Positions 8,287-15,226 of a stretch of 21,301 bases of DNA are shown piece by piece (the stretch's first letter is position 1; each line of letters starts with the position of its first letter). Position numbers and translations under genes: made by a program. This DNA comes from CAZMRQ01 sp964568795 (GTDB lineage: Bacteria; Pseudomonadota; Gammaproteobacteria; Comchoanobacterales; Comchoanobacteraceae). Below the pieces are notes generated by a model. That model worked only from the letters and a program-made list of their open reading frames with translations, ran no database searches and was not told the origin of the DNA. The stretch spans positions 1 through 21,301 of the forward strand of contig CAZMRQ010000026.1 of NCBI GenBank assembly GCA_964568795.1, written 5' to 3'.

Positions 8287-8464
8287 ATTTGGTTCGGTCG
8301 GGAGTCCTTTCCCTAAATTAGCCATCCTAGCTGTGCCATGAAACCTTGCTTACCGAAGTAAACTGACCAACCCTTCCTGGGCTAGCCAACTCAAGACTCC
8401 TTGCTACGACAGTCACGTCTCTGTGACATCCTTGTAGCTCTTTCTTCCTTAACCTTGAGTTACA
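8281..8464 (-). ncRNA. Candidate CsrA/RsmA-sequestering small RNA (CsrB/RsmY/RsmZ class)
   Basis: Read on the minus strand, about 180 bases carry six AGGA motifs (8449-8446, 8432-8429, 8401-8398, 8378-8375, 8328-8325, 8308-8305). Several are displayed in hairpins: an 8-pair stem 8386-8379/8373-8366 with loop AGGAA; GGGA/TCCC (8313-8310/8303-8300) with loop AAGGAC; and AGC/GCT with loop TAGGATG. A 7-pair stem (8460-8454 with 8395-8389) encloses a second stem, GCTAC/GTAGC then GTCAC/GTGAC. The motif TACAAGGATGT (8436-8426) equals bases 2-12 of the CsrA SELEX consensus RUACARGGAUGU. The hairpin 8363-8348 has a C(UUCG)G loop and a U-G pair that would be a C-A clash on the plus strand, fixing the direction. 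Ends are approximate. I infer a CsrA sponge. Confidence 0.72.
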
Positions 8465-8469
8465 GTTTC

Positions 8470-8497
8470 AATTTAACATAACATTAATAAAAAGCAA
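8470..8497 (-). promoter_or_regulatory. Possible promoter of the small RNA
   Basis: On the minus strand, TTGCTT (8497-8492) and TAAATT (8475-8470) are 16 bases apart, each matching 4 of 6 sigma-70 positions. Start of transcription would fall near 8463, just before the first arm of the enclosing stem (8460). The match is modest, as expected for an activator-dependent promoter. Confidence 0.4.
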
Positions 8498-8785
8498 GCC
8501 CCTTATAGTTCATTCAATCACTTTCTCATCATCAAACAACGTAAAATAAGATTCTATATCAACCATTTAATAAATATTAGCCGTTCATTTGCACACATTT
8601 TACCATTTATATCGCACACTTATAAGGCATATCTCTTACACGTATAGCTCTCTACTAATGAACTTAGTCACTGACAAAAATTTAGCCTAAACGCCTCAAT
8701 CCACAAATGAAAAAGCACGAGTACTTATAAAACTTGATTTTAATCTCCTGATGTCATAAGTTGATGAAGATATACGGATAGTTAC
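8498..8785. other. AT-rich spacer between sRNA and fabI
   Basis: No open frame of interest was seen. Apart from the palindrome at 8621-8640, the only candidate signal for fabI is TTGATT (8734-8739), 17 bases from TAAGTT (8757-8762), which is weak at the -10. The length suggests a regulatory region shared by the small RNA (leftward) and the fabI operon (rightward). Confidence 0.4.
8621..8640. promoter_or_regulatory. GacA/LetA-like imperfect palindrome upstream of the small RNA
   Basis: On the minus strand it reads TGTAAG, 8 bases, CTTATA. The GacA upstream activating site of Pseudomonas rsm genes is TGTAAG, 6 bases, CTTACA. One half is perfect and the other has one mismatch, but the spacer is 2 bases longer. 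It sits about 160-175 bases upstream of the proposed start of the small RNA, a distance similar to that of Pseudomonas rsmZ. The location supports the call; the spacer is against it. Confidence 0.35.
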
Positions 8786-9571
8786 ATGTTACAAAATCGC
8801 ACGATGCTAATCACCGGCATTGCCTCAGAGCGATCAATAGCCTATGGCATTGCTAAAGCATGCCATGGCGCAGGCGCTCAACTTATTTTAACATACCAAA
8901 GTGACATGTTAAAACAACGCGTCGAAAAAATAGCGAAATCACTCAACGCTTATCCCCCCATAGAGCTTGATGTCAATAATGACAATAGCCTAGCGACTCT
9001 AGCAGAGCGCTGTCAACAATATGCCCCTACACTGGACGGAATTGTCCATGCTATAGCTTATGCAGAAAAATCTCAATTAGAAGGTGAGTTTACTAAAAAC
9101 ATAACACGTGAAGGGTTTCAGACAGCACATAACATATCGTCCTATAGTTTTGCCGCCATAGCAAAACAATGCACGCCATTACTCTCAGACACAGCTAGTC
9201 TATTAACTCTCACATACATAGGTTCACAAAGAACCATGCCATCATACAATACAATGGGCTGCGCCAAAGCAAGCCTTGAAGCGATGGTACGATACATGGC
9301 TTATGATCTAGGCAAAGACAATATTCGCGTTAATGCTATTTCAGCTGGGGGGATAAGAACCTTAGCTGCATCGGGCATAAAAGGATTCAAACAACTGCTC
9401 AAGCATCAATCACATATAACCCCACTTAAACAAACATTAACTATTGACCATATTGGTCAAGTTGCTCTATTCTTATTGTCACCCATGTCTTGTTCAGTCA
9501 CAGGTGACATTATATATGCAGACAATGGCTTTCACCTCATTGGTGGAGCCTTACCACAGGAGACCTTATGA
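8786..9571 (+). CDS. fabI: Enoyl-[acyl-carrier-protein] reductase (NADH), FabI
   Basis: 261 residues, one fewer than E. coli FabI. It is an SDR-fold enzyme with the FabI-specific nucleotide loop GIASERSIAYGIAKA (11-25). The catalytic residues are Tyr144, Tyr154 and Lys161 (Y-x6-K), and the substrate-loop segment SAGGIRTLAASGIKGF replaces the usual SAGPIRT. It performs the last reduction in each fatty-acid elongation cycle and is the target of triclosan and diazaborines. The ATG at 8786 is the first gene of a rightward operon. Its stop overlaps the sohB start by 4 bases. Confidence 0.96.
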   Translation: MLQNRTMLITGIASERSIAYGIAKACHGAGAQLILTYQSDMLKQRVEKIAKSLNAYPPIELDVNNDNSLATLAERCQQYAPTLDGIVHAIAYAEKSQLEGEFTKNITREGFQTAHNISSYSFAAIAKQCTPLLSDTASLLTLTYIGSQRTMPSYNTMGCAKASLEAMVRYMAYDLGKDNIRVNAISAGGIRTLAASGIKGFKQLLKHQSHITPLKQTLTIDHIGQVALFLLSPMSCSVTGDIIYADNGFHLIGGALPQETL

Positions 9572-10548
9572 TAGACATTATGTATTTCTTTATTAAAGCC
9601 ATAATAGTTGTTCTGGCCATTTTACTAATCCTAAAGATGAAAAAAAAAGGGGCAGCTAATCAATCGGGGCAGCTTTTCTCACCTATTAATATTGAAAAAG
9701 TCAATGATACATTTTCACACGGTAGAAAGATGCTACTTAAAAGCATCCTTGACAAAAAGAAATTAAAATTGACTTTAAAAACGCTAAAAAACAAGAAAAG
9801 AAAAGCAACCCGCAATTATTTTGTCATTGATTTTCAAGGTGACGTCAAAGCAACAGGGACAAAGCAACTACGACAGCTTGTCTCCATGATCATTTCTATT
9901 GCACAACCAAAATCAGACCATGTGATCGTCCGTCTCGATTCACGTGGTGGCACAGTCACAGGGTATGGACTTGCTGCTGCTCAATTAAAAAGGCTAACAG
10001 ATCACAAGATTAGACTCTATGTGACAATAGATGAGTTTGCTGCAAGCGGTGGATACATGATGGCAGCTGTTGCAGATAGCATTTATGCGTCTCCTTTTTC
10101 TATGATAGGATCAATAGGTGTTATCAGTCAGCTCCCTAATTTTCACAAACTGCTAAAGAAGAATGATATAGACTTTGAGATGATTACAGCAGGAAAGTAT
10201 AAGAGGACACTTACCATGCTTGGAAAGAACACGGATGAAGGAAGAGAGAAATACAAAGAAGATCTCGAGAAAATACACACCCTCTTCATCAACCATGTCA
10301 AGAAACACCGTCCTCAAGTCAAAGACACTGTCTTTACCGGCGAAGTATGGCCTGCACTGCTAGCCAAAAAGCACGAGTTAGTTGATGAACTCATTACAAG
10401 TGACGAGTTCATCCAACGTTGTCTTGCCAGTGGTGACGTTTACTACCTCAGTCAAAAGAAAAAACTAAGCCCATTACAAAAGCTCACCAAACAAGCTGCC
10501 CAGCTAGTCAAAAGATTTGACGAACACACCTATTACATCGACGGTTGA
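9568..10548 (+). CDS. sohB: Membrane-anchored S49 protease SohB
   Basis: 326 residues. One N-terminal membrane segment (about 5-23) is followed by a Lys-rich stretch and a ClpP/crotonase-fold serine protease domain. The nucleophile is Ser160 in AASGGYMMA, and Lys212 in AGKYKRTLT is the general base, giving the Ser-Lys dyad of family S49. The C-terminal region around GKNTDEGREKYKEDLE closely follows E. coli SohB. It probably degrades membrane or exported peptides in the periplasm. Translation is coupled to fabI through ATGA (9568-9571). The next gene starts 6 bases after its stop. Confidence 0.94.
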   Translation: MIDIMYFFIKAIIVVLAILLILKMKKKGAANQSGQLFSPINIEKVNDTFSHGRKMLLKSILDKKKLKLTLKTLKNKKRKATRNYFVIDFQGDVKATGTKQLRQLVSMIISIAQPKSDHVIVRLDSRGGTVTGYGLAAAQLKRLTDHKIRLYVTIDEFAASGGYMMAAVADSIYASPFSMIGSIGVISQLPNFHKLLKKNDIDFEMITAGKYKRTLTMLGKNTDEGREKYKEDLEKIHTLFINHVKKHRPQVKDTVFTGEVWPALLAKKHELVDELITSDEFIQRCLASGDVYYLSQKKKLSPLQKLTKQAAQLVKRFDEHTYYIDG

Positions 10549-10554
10549 GCTGCC

Positions 10555-10878
10555 ATGATTATTAATTGGCAAGAATCGATCAAAAAAACTGGTTGCCAGA
10601 TTATCAGCAAAGAACTGTTTAAATTATTGTCTCAAACACTTCAGCAAGACCACAACACCCTTATTGATGCACTCAACCACAGTGACGCTAAAGAGGCCAG
10701 GCGGATTATTCATAAAATAAAAGGTGGATTAAGTTATTGCATCGTTCCAGAATACAGCAAACAACTGCAGTATTTACACAATGCTCTCGTTGAAGAAACG
10801 ACTGATTTAACAGACATACTCAGCAATCTACAATCAGCCTTTGATCAGCTCACTAAGACACTTGAGAAAAGTATATGA
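10555..10878 (+). CDS. Stand-alone histidine phosphotransfer (Hpt) protein
   Basis: 107 residues, all helical, with the Hpt signature HKIKGGLSY at 53-61. His53 is the predicted phosphoacceptor, and the following helix SKQLQYLHNAL fits the four-helix-bundle fold. Free Hpt proteins pass phosphate between a receiver domain of a hybrid kinase and a separate response regulator. No kinase or regulator gene is in the window, so the partner is unknown. It sits between sohB and ubiG, with the ubiG ATG overlapping its stop (ATGA at 10875-10878). A Gac/Let-type phosphorelay acting on the nearby small RNA is an attractive but unproven partner. Confidence 0.8.
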   Translation: MIINWQESIKKTGCQIISKELFKLLSQTLQQDHNTLIDALNHSDAKEARRIIHKIKGGLSYCIVPEYSKQLQYLHNALVEETTDLTDILSNLQSAFDQLTKTLEKSI

Positions 10879-11567
10879 CTGATTTCTCATCCTATGCATC
10901 ACAATGGCATGAAAAAACTGGCCCACTATGGTCATTGCATCAATTGCACACGTTGCGATGTCAGTTTATGCAAACCCACCAGGTCATTTCAGGACACAAT
11001 TGCATCGATCTTGCCTGTGGCGGTGGATTAATGACAGAAGAGCTAAAGCGTCAACAAGCCACTTCTGTGACTGGCTTAGATATAAGTGACGAGCTTATCA
11101 CGCTAGCACGTCAGCGATCCAATGAGAAAGGTCTTAGTATTGACTATAGGATTCAAGATTTAAGACAGTCCTGGCCACACTTTGAAGCAGACATTATTTG
11201 CGCTTTTGAAATCATCGAGCATCTATCAGAGCCCATTGAATCCTTTATAGCCAAATGCGACCAAATAGCAAGTGAGAAGTGCTATCTGTATATTTCAAGT
11301 TTGAATAAAACGCAGTTAGCAAAAATTCTAGCTATATGGCTGACAGAAGAAGTCCTTGGTTGGCTCGATCCTGGAACTCATGATTTTGACTCATTTATAC
11401 CACTTGATGAACTCATAAATAAGCTCAGCCCGCAATGGGAGCTCATTGACTTAGAGGGGGTCACTTGGAGCATAAAACAGCAACGCTTTGTATCATCAGC
11501 AAGTACTGACATTCACTACCTCTGTTGTTTTAGGAGAAAACAAAATGGATCTGCATTTTCACACTAA
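10875..11567 (+). CDS. ubiG: UbiG-like SAM-dependent O-methyltransferase (ubiquinone synthesis)
   Basis: 230 residues, class I methyltransferase. Motif I DLACGGG is at 45-51, the ribose-binding acidic strand GLDIS at 67-71 and the post-II/III segment EIIEH at 112-116. UbiG traits include the opening FSSYASQWHE, the SSLNKT strand, the GTHDFDSFI segment and the late GVTW...TDIHY region, which match E. coli UbiG in order. UbiG methylates the catechol and later the demethyl-ubiquinone hydroxyl in ubiquinone synthesis at the inner membrane. It is fairly divergent but full length (E. coli about 240). The start overlaps the Hpt stop and its end overlaps the following gene by 23 bases. Confidence 0.85.
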   Translation: MTDFSSYASQWHEKTGPLWSLHQLHTLRCQFMQTHQVISGHNCIDLACGGGLMTEELKRQQATSVTGLDISDELITLARQRSNEKGLSIDYRIQDLRQSWPHFEADIICAFEIIEHLSEPIESFIAKCDQIASEKCYLYISSLNKTQLAKILAIWLTEEVLGWLDPGTHDFDSFIPLDELINKLSPQWELIDLEGVTWSIKQQRFVSSASTDIHYLCCFRRKQNGSAFSH

Positions 11568-11895
11568 ACAAGAAAATTTGATCTACAGAGATGGGCAAAC
11601 TTATTATAATAAGAAAAAAATAAGTGCATCATCCTGTATCACAATGAATAAGGTGCTTATTCAACTGCATGGAGAAAAAGCTCTAGACAGGATCAATGAA
11701 ATAAGCCAAAATAACATTGATTTTATTCTCTGGGCACAGAACCAAGTTCCTCATGCAGATATATCTCACATCACCGCATTGTGTTGGAAGAAGAAAATAG
11801 GTGTAGAATTCATAGATATGAGCTGCCTTGTCAAAACATATGAAGTACTTTGCTCAGAATCCAGAGTCTTCAATACCTACATCATTCTCTTATAA
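11545..11895 (+). CDS. Hypothetical protein, last gene of the fabI operon
   Basis: 116 residues from ATG 11545. This start is chosen because the strong Shine-Dalgarno AGGAG (11532-11536) lies 8 bases ahead, inside the end of ubiG; the frame is open back to 11488 but has no ribosome site there. The product is mixed alpha/beta in appearance with no signal peptide, and contains four Cys and several His without a clear metal motif. I do not recognise a family. Coupling to ubiG suggests cotranscription, not necessarily shared function. Confidence 0.6.
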   Translation: MDLHFHTKQENLIYRDGQTYYNKKKISASSCITMNKVLIQLHGEKALDRINEISQNNIDFILWAQNQVPHADISHITALCWKKKIGVEFIDMSCLVKTYEVLCSESRVFNTYIILL

Positions 11896-11930
11896 GAACT
11901 TGAGATATCTCTGATTTATTCCCTGAGGCC

Positions 11931-11959
11931 TTGTTAAGTTTTCCTTAATAATCCATACT
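11931..11959 (+). promoter_or_regulatory. Possible promoter before the 93-residue gene
   Basis: TTGTTA (11931-11936), a 17-base spacer and CATACT (11954-11959) give 4-of-6 matches at both boxes. The start codon at 11986 follows 27 bases later with AGGA at 11975-11978. Confidence 0.3.
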
Positions 11960-11985
11960 TGTAAATAGGGAATTAGGAAGCTCTT

Positions 11986-12267
11986 ATGCAAACAGCGATA
12001 GGACGTGTACGCGTCGTAGATTGGGAACAATGGCAACAAATATTTCAGGATGAAATTTGGCCATGTCTTCGTGCACATGGTGTATCAAAAGTCAAAACAT
12101 ACCAAGATAACAATGACCCTCGTCACTTATCATACTTCTTTGAAGTATATGACATGCTAGACTTTCTCAAGTACATTGATGAACCAGGTACATGGCAATT
12201 ATTTGTGCGCTACGGAGCATACCCGATAGAAATACTGACTGAAGACTGCCAGGCTATTGCCTCTTAA
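11986..12267 (+). CDS. Small hypothetical protein, ferredoxin-like alpha/beta dimer fold possible
   Basis: 93 residues, soluble, aromatic-rich. The order strand (RVRVVDW), helix (EQWQQIFQDEIWPCLR), strand (KVKTYQDN), strand (LSYFFEVYD), helix (MLDFLKYI) and strand (IEIL) resembles the dimeric alpha/beta barrel proteins (ABM-like monooxygenases and relatives). No catalytic residues can be assigned, so this is a fold-level guess. The ATG has AGGA upstream. Its 3' end overlaps the end of bamD on the opposite strand by 14 bases. Confidence 0.55.
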   Translation: MQTAIGRVRVVDWEQWQQIFQDEIWPCLRAHGVSKVKTYQDNNDPRHLSYFFEVYDMLDFLKYIDEPGTWQLFVRYGAYPIEILTEDCQAIAS

Positions 12268-12832
12268 TGGACGCATTGAAATCAGACACATCCATGGCAT
12301 GACGCTTTAGCACACGATTGATGACTTCAAGTTCTCTATTTGATTGAACACGGTAAATTGAGCTAGGATATTTTTTATTGAGCGTTTCAAAAGACACTTT
12401 CGATTTCTCAAGGTAATCATAATTGCGGTAATGCCTTTCGACACCAATTTTTTTTGCCCAACGATTGCTTGCTAACTTATGGTAAGCATATCCCTGCTTG
12501 TACAGTAAATAAGCATCCAAAGTAGTGCTCAATCCTCTTGTTTGTAATTGTTGGCAATAAGCAATAATTGTTAAATAATCATTTTGATCTTCTAAGAGAG
12601 TAAACAGTTTTTTGGTCACCCAATCAGTCTGGTCTTTGCTTTTTGCTAAAACAAGCATATTCTCTAGATCATCTATGACATCTCCTGCCACTTTAACATC
12701 TTTATCTTTATCATACTTTGATTTCATTTCTTCATAAGTTAAGTCAGTATGATATCCCTTTAGTATAAATTCTTTATCATTCTGGCAGCCATAGCACGCC
12801 AAAATAAGAATTAAATATAATGAACGTTTCAT
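12254..12832 (-). CDS. bamD: Shortened BamD-like outer-membrane assembly lipoprotein
   Basis: 192 residues. A signal peptide ends at a Cys near residue 16 (LACYGC, a poor lipobox; Cys13 is another choice). Residues about 107-182 align by eye with E. coli BamD: a TPR helix (AYLLYKQGYAYHKL), a loop with the IGVER/GVDR motif, the KYPSS turn (E. coli GYPNS) and the helix ELEVINRVLKRHAMDVSDF (E. coli [20 protein letters not shown]). BamD partners BamA in inserting beta-barrels. The protein stops right after this helix, some 50 residues short of E. coli (245), so the last TPR repeats are absent. The divergent arrangement with rluD is the standard gammaproteobacterial context and supports the call. 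CAGGGG lies before the ATG. Confidence 0.78.
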   Translation of the reverse strand: MKRSLYLILILACYGCQNDKEFILKGYHTDLTYEEMKSKYDKDKDVKVAGDVIDDLENMLVLAKSKDQTDWVTKKLFTLLEDQNDYLTIIAYCQQLQTRGLSTTLDAYLLYKQGYAYHKLASNRWAKKIGVERHYRNYDYLEKSKVSFETLNKKYPSSIYRVQSNRELEVINRVLKRHAMDVSDFNASIKRQ

Positions 12833-12856
12833 TTTTACCCCTGTTCAACCTATGCT

Positions 12857-12886
12857 CATTTAAACTCAGCATGGAGTGAAAATCAA
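12857..12886 (-). promoter_or_regulatory. Possible bamD promoter
   Basis: On the minus strand, TTGATT (12886-12881) and TAAATG (12862-12857) are 18 bases apart, close enough to the ATG at 12832 for a short leader. The -10 is weak. The same 133-base spacer must also serve rluD rightward, where TATTAT at 12937-12942 lacks a good -35. Confidence 0.3.
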
Positions 12887-12965
12887 GCTATTATTAATGC
12901 ACAGCCAAAATCCTCCTCCACTTTTCATCAAAGCGGTATTATGTTACCATCATATGTGAATACCA

Positions 12966-13967
12966 ATGAAGAAGCTCTTCTTCAATATGAACCAACAAAT
13001 ACCAAAAAACATGACTGCCCACTACCCGATTTATTTTATGACCTCAACTGATGCTACTAATCAACGTGCTGACCGCTGGCTTAGCCAAAAACTTCCACAA
13101 TTTTCTCGCAGCCAAATTCAAGAAGCATTAAAAAATCAGTCTATCACTATTGATGGAAAACCTGTCACAAAGGTAAATCAAAAACTGGTTGCAGAGCAGG
13201 TCATCTCTGGCTGCGTCACTGCCTTTGTTCAAGCCCAGGATGCTCCACAAAATCTTGATATAGCACCCATGTATGAAGATGATCATATCCTTATAATGAA
13301 CAAACCTGCAGGATTAGTCACTCATCCTGGCCATGGAAACCATGACCACACCCTTCTCAATGGAATTTTACACATTAGTCCTCAAAATTCACATCTCCCC
13401 AAATCAGGGCTTGTACATCGCCTCGATAAAGATACCTCTGGACTGCTATTATGTGCCAAGACATCCGAAGCATACCATAAATGTGTCGAAATGATGCAGA
13501 AAAGAGAAATCTCACGCATATATGATGCTTTTTGTTGGGGGCTTCCTCAGCCACCGAATGGAACCATTGATGCACCTATTGGCAGACACCCACAACACCG
13601 CACAAAAATGGCTATTAATATTCAAGGGAAACATGCCATCACACATTATCAACTCACTCAATCATACGGTGTTGCTTCATTAATTGAATGCCGCCTTGAA
13701 ACAGGCCGCACACATCAAATAAGAGTGCACTGCCAAGCAAAAGGATTCCCTATTGTCGGTGACCCAACTTACCAACAGCAATCATGGAGACACAATACCA
13801 AAAAGGATGTGCAAGAAATCATAGACTATGCAAAAAATATGGGGAGACAAGCATTGCATGCTCGGCAACTCAAATTTTCTCACCCCCTCACAGATAAACT
13901 TATGGATTTTCAGGCGCCTTGGCCTGAAGACATGACAAAACTTCAACAACTACTCGAGACATTATGA
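12966..13967 (+). CDS. rluD: 23S rRNA pseudouridine synthase RluD
   Basis: 333 residues from ATG 12966. An N-terminal S4 RNA-binding domain (about 33-80) is followed by the RluA-family catalytic domain with HRLDKDTSGLL. Asp154 is the catalytic residue. RluD makes pseudouridines 1911, 1915 and 1917 in helix 69 of 23S rRNA, late in 50S assembly. Divergence from bamD and the 4-base overlap with pgeF are the classical context of RluD and separate it from RluA or RluC. In-frame ATGs at 12987 and 13011 make the exact start uncertain. None has a clear Shine-Dalgarno, and E. coli RluD begins close to the S4 domain, so a later start is plausible. Confidence 0.93.
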   Translation: MKKLFFNMNQQIPKNMTAHYPIYFMTSTDATNQRADRWLSQKLPQFSRSQIQEALKNQSITIDGKPVTKVNQKLVAEQVISGCVTAFVQAQDAPQNLDIAPMYEDDHILIMNKPAGLVTHPGHGNHDHTLLNGILHISPQNSHLPKSGLVHRLDKDTSGLLLCAKTSEAYHKCVEMMQKREISRIYDAFCWGLPQPPNGTIDAPIGRHPQHRTKMAINIQGKHAITHYQLTQSYGVASLIECRLETGRTHQIRVHCQAKGFPIVGDPTYQQQSWRHNTKKDVQEIIDYAKNMGRQALHARQLKFSHPLTDKLMDFQAPWPEDMTKLQQLLETL

Positions 13968-14566
13968 TACACCATCAACATACTATCGGCGATACAATAT
14001 TTGGCTATCTATACATCCCCCATAAAAGTCCTCAAGAGCACATTCACTTCATTGAGAAAATCTACCCACAGCACACTTGGCACGAAGTACTGCAAAAACA
14101 TAGCACAATAATACACGATATAAATGAACAAAAGCCCCCGCATGCCGATGGCATGATATCCAGTGAAAAAACCACAGGGCTTATCATTAAAACTGCTGAC
14201 TGCTTGCCAGTGATGATCAGCACACCTCACCAGCTATGTGCTGTCCATGCAGGATGGCGGGGATTAAGAGACAATATTATACCGAAATGCATAGCACTTC
14301 TACGACCTGGCAGGAAAACAGTATGGTTAGGACCACATCACCACAGCTATACACGCCATATCAACGACGCATCAGTACCCAGTGGCTTTAAAAAGCATAT
14401 CGAGAATGACCATGTTATTCTAAATTTAAGTCAACTTGCACTAAAAGATTTTCAAGATGTAGATGTCATTCATAACAATCAATGCACATACAGCAATCCC
14501 AATCTACCATCTTATAGACGGGGTTCATCAGAACGATTATTTAACTATGTCTGCCGGCAACTATAA
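13964..14566 (+). CDS. pgeF: PgeF/YfiH-type multicopper-like purine/peptidoglycan enzyme (laccase domain)
   Basis: 200 residues, about 40 short of E. coli YfiH (243). The three metal-site residues appear to be His46 (in QKHSTI), Cys80 (TADCLPV) and His95 (HAGWRG). The C-terminal CTYSNPNLPSYRRGS block is typical of the family. The protein is reported to hydrolyse mis-made muropeptides in E. coli, and homologues act on purine nucleosides. The segment usually reading GPxIGPCCYEVG is here GPHHHSYTRHIN, so the conserved Cys pair is lost, and the N-terminus is trimmed. It overlaps rluD by 4 bases and the OMP gene tail by 6. Confidence 0.85.
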   Translation: MIHHQHTIGDTIFGYLYIPHKSPQEHIHFIEKIYPQHTWHEVLQKHSTIIHDINEQKPPHADGMISSEKTTGLIIKTADCLPVMISTPHQLCAVHAGWRGLRDNIIPKCIALLRPGRKTVWLGPHHHSYTRHINDASVPSGFKKHIENDHVILNLSQLALKDFQDVDVIHNNQCTYSNPNLPSYRRGSSERLFNYVCRQL

Positions 14567-15172
14567 GAAATAGTAAGTTAGCCCCACCATCACGCGATGA
14601 CGACCATAACGAGACGGCATAGACTTATTAACCCCATCTGTTGCTGTTGAATAAATATTGACTGATTTAGTCACATATGTTCTTAACTCAGAATAAAAAT
14701 CAAGATCAGGCATGACTTGATAACTAAGGCCTCCGCCTACAACACCCATACGGTAACTGTTCGAATTTTTAAGCACAAGGTCAATCAGTGATCTTACCTT
14801 CACTAGCTGAATACCCGTCACCATGTATAAACGCCCGTCTCCTATGCGTATGGAAGGTTTAGCGACAAGCCCTATCAGCCCCTTAATTCTCTTCACATTA
14901 TCTTTACTGCTATAAGTCTCTTGACCATACACATTGCCAGTACCCATCTCAACTAGCAAAGGGACACGAAATAAAGGAGTGATAGAAAAAGACAGCCCGA
15001 GCGCAGTCTGATAGAAGAGACCTTTAACAGATTGCTCTCTAAATTCAGTATTATTCGAGGTAAATTGAGAACTCTCAAATCCTGCTGCTCCATCAAAAAC
15101 GATAGATGCCTGAACCAAAGATGTCACTGCAAATACACAAGCCAAGAACAGACCTAATTTTTTCATCAACAT
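14561..15172 (-). CDS. Small outer-membrane beta-barrel protein (OmpA/OprF-barrel-like), unnamed
   Basis: 203 residues from ATG 15172, chosen because AGGA stands 8 bases upstream; the frame is open to 15208 without a ribosome site. A Sec signal peptide (about 1-22, ending LVQA) precedes a mature chain of alternating hydrophobic/polar strands rich in Gly, Tyr and Thr. It ends in the strand MVGLTYYFL, the usual terminal-strand pattern but with a Leu after the last aromatic. This predicts an 8-stranded barrel. It carries no peptidoglycan-binding domain. Function is unknown; comparable proteins in host-associated bacteria are surface antigens or adhesins. Confidence 0.75.
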   Translation of the reverse strand: MLMKKLGLFLACVFAVTSLVQASIVFDGAAGFESSQFTSNNTEFREQSVKGLFYQTALGLSFSITPLFRVPLLVEMGTGNVYGQETYSSKDNVKRIKGLIGLVAKPSIRIGDGRLYMVTGIQLVKVRSLIDLVLKNSNSYRMGVVGGGLSYQVMPDLDFYSELRTYVTKSVNIYSTATDGVNKSMPSRYGRHRVMVGLTYYFL

Positions 15173-15197
15173 AACAGAGTTCCTTTTCACACACCTT

Positions 15198-15226
15198 ATC
15201 TTACACATCTAAATCCGCTATAGCAA
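15198..15226 (-). promoter_or_regulatory. Promoter for the outer-membrane protein gene
   Basis: On the minus strand, TTGCTA (15226-15221) and TAAGAT (15203-15198) are separated by 17 bases, each 4 of 6. Transcription would begin near 15191, giving a leader of about 20 bases with the Shine-Dalgarno. Confidence 0.45.

Noticed and set aside
8281..8464. tmRNA, RNase P RNA, SRP RNA or 6S RNA
   Set aside because: None of the hallmark blocks of those RNAs (RNase P GAGGAAAGUCC, tmRNA ends, SRP GGAAGGAAGCA, 6S bubble) is present; the repeated loop GGA fits a CsrA sponge better.
11488..11544. 19-codon N-terminal extension of the 116-residue protein
   Set aside because: It would start inside ubiG without a ribosome site, while AGGAG directs initiation at 11545.
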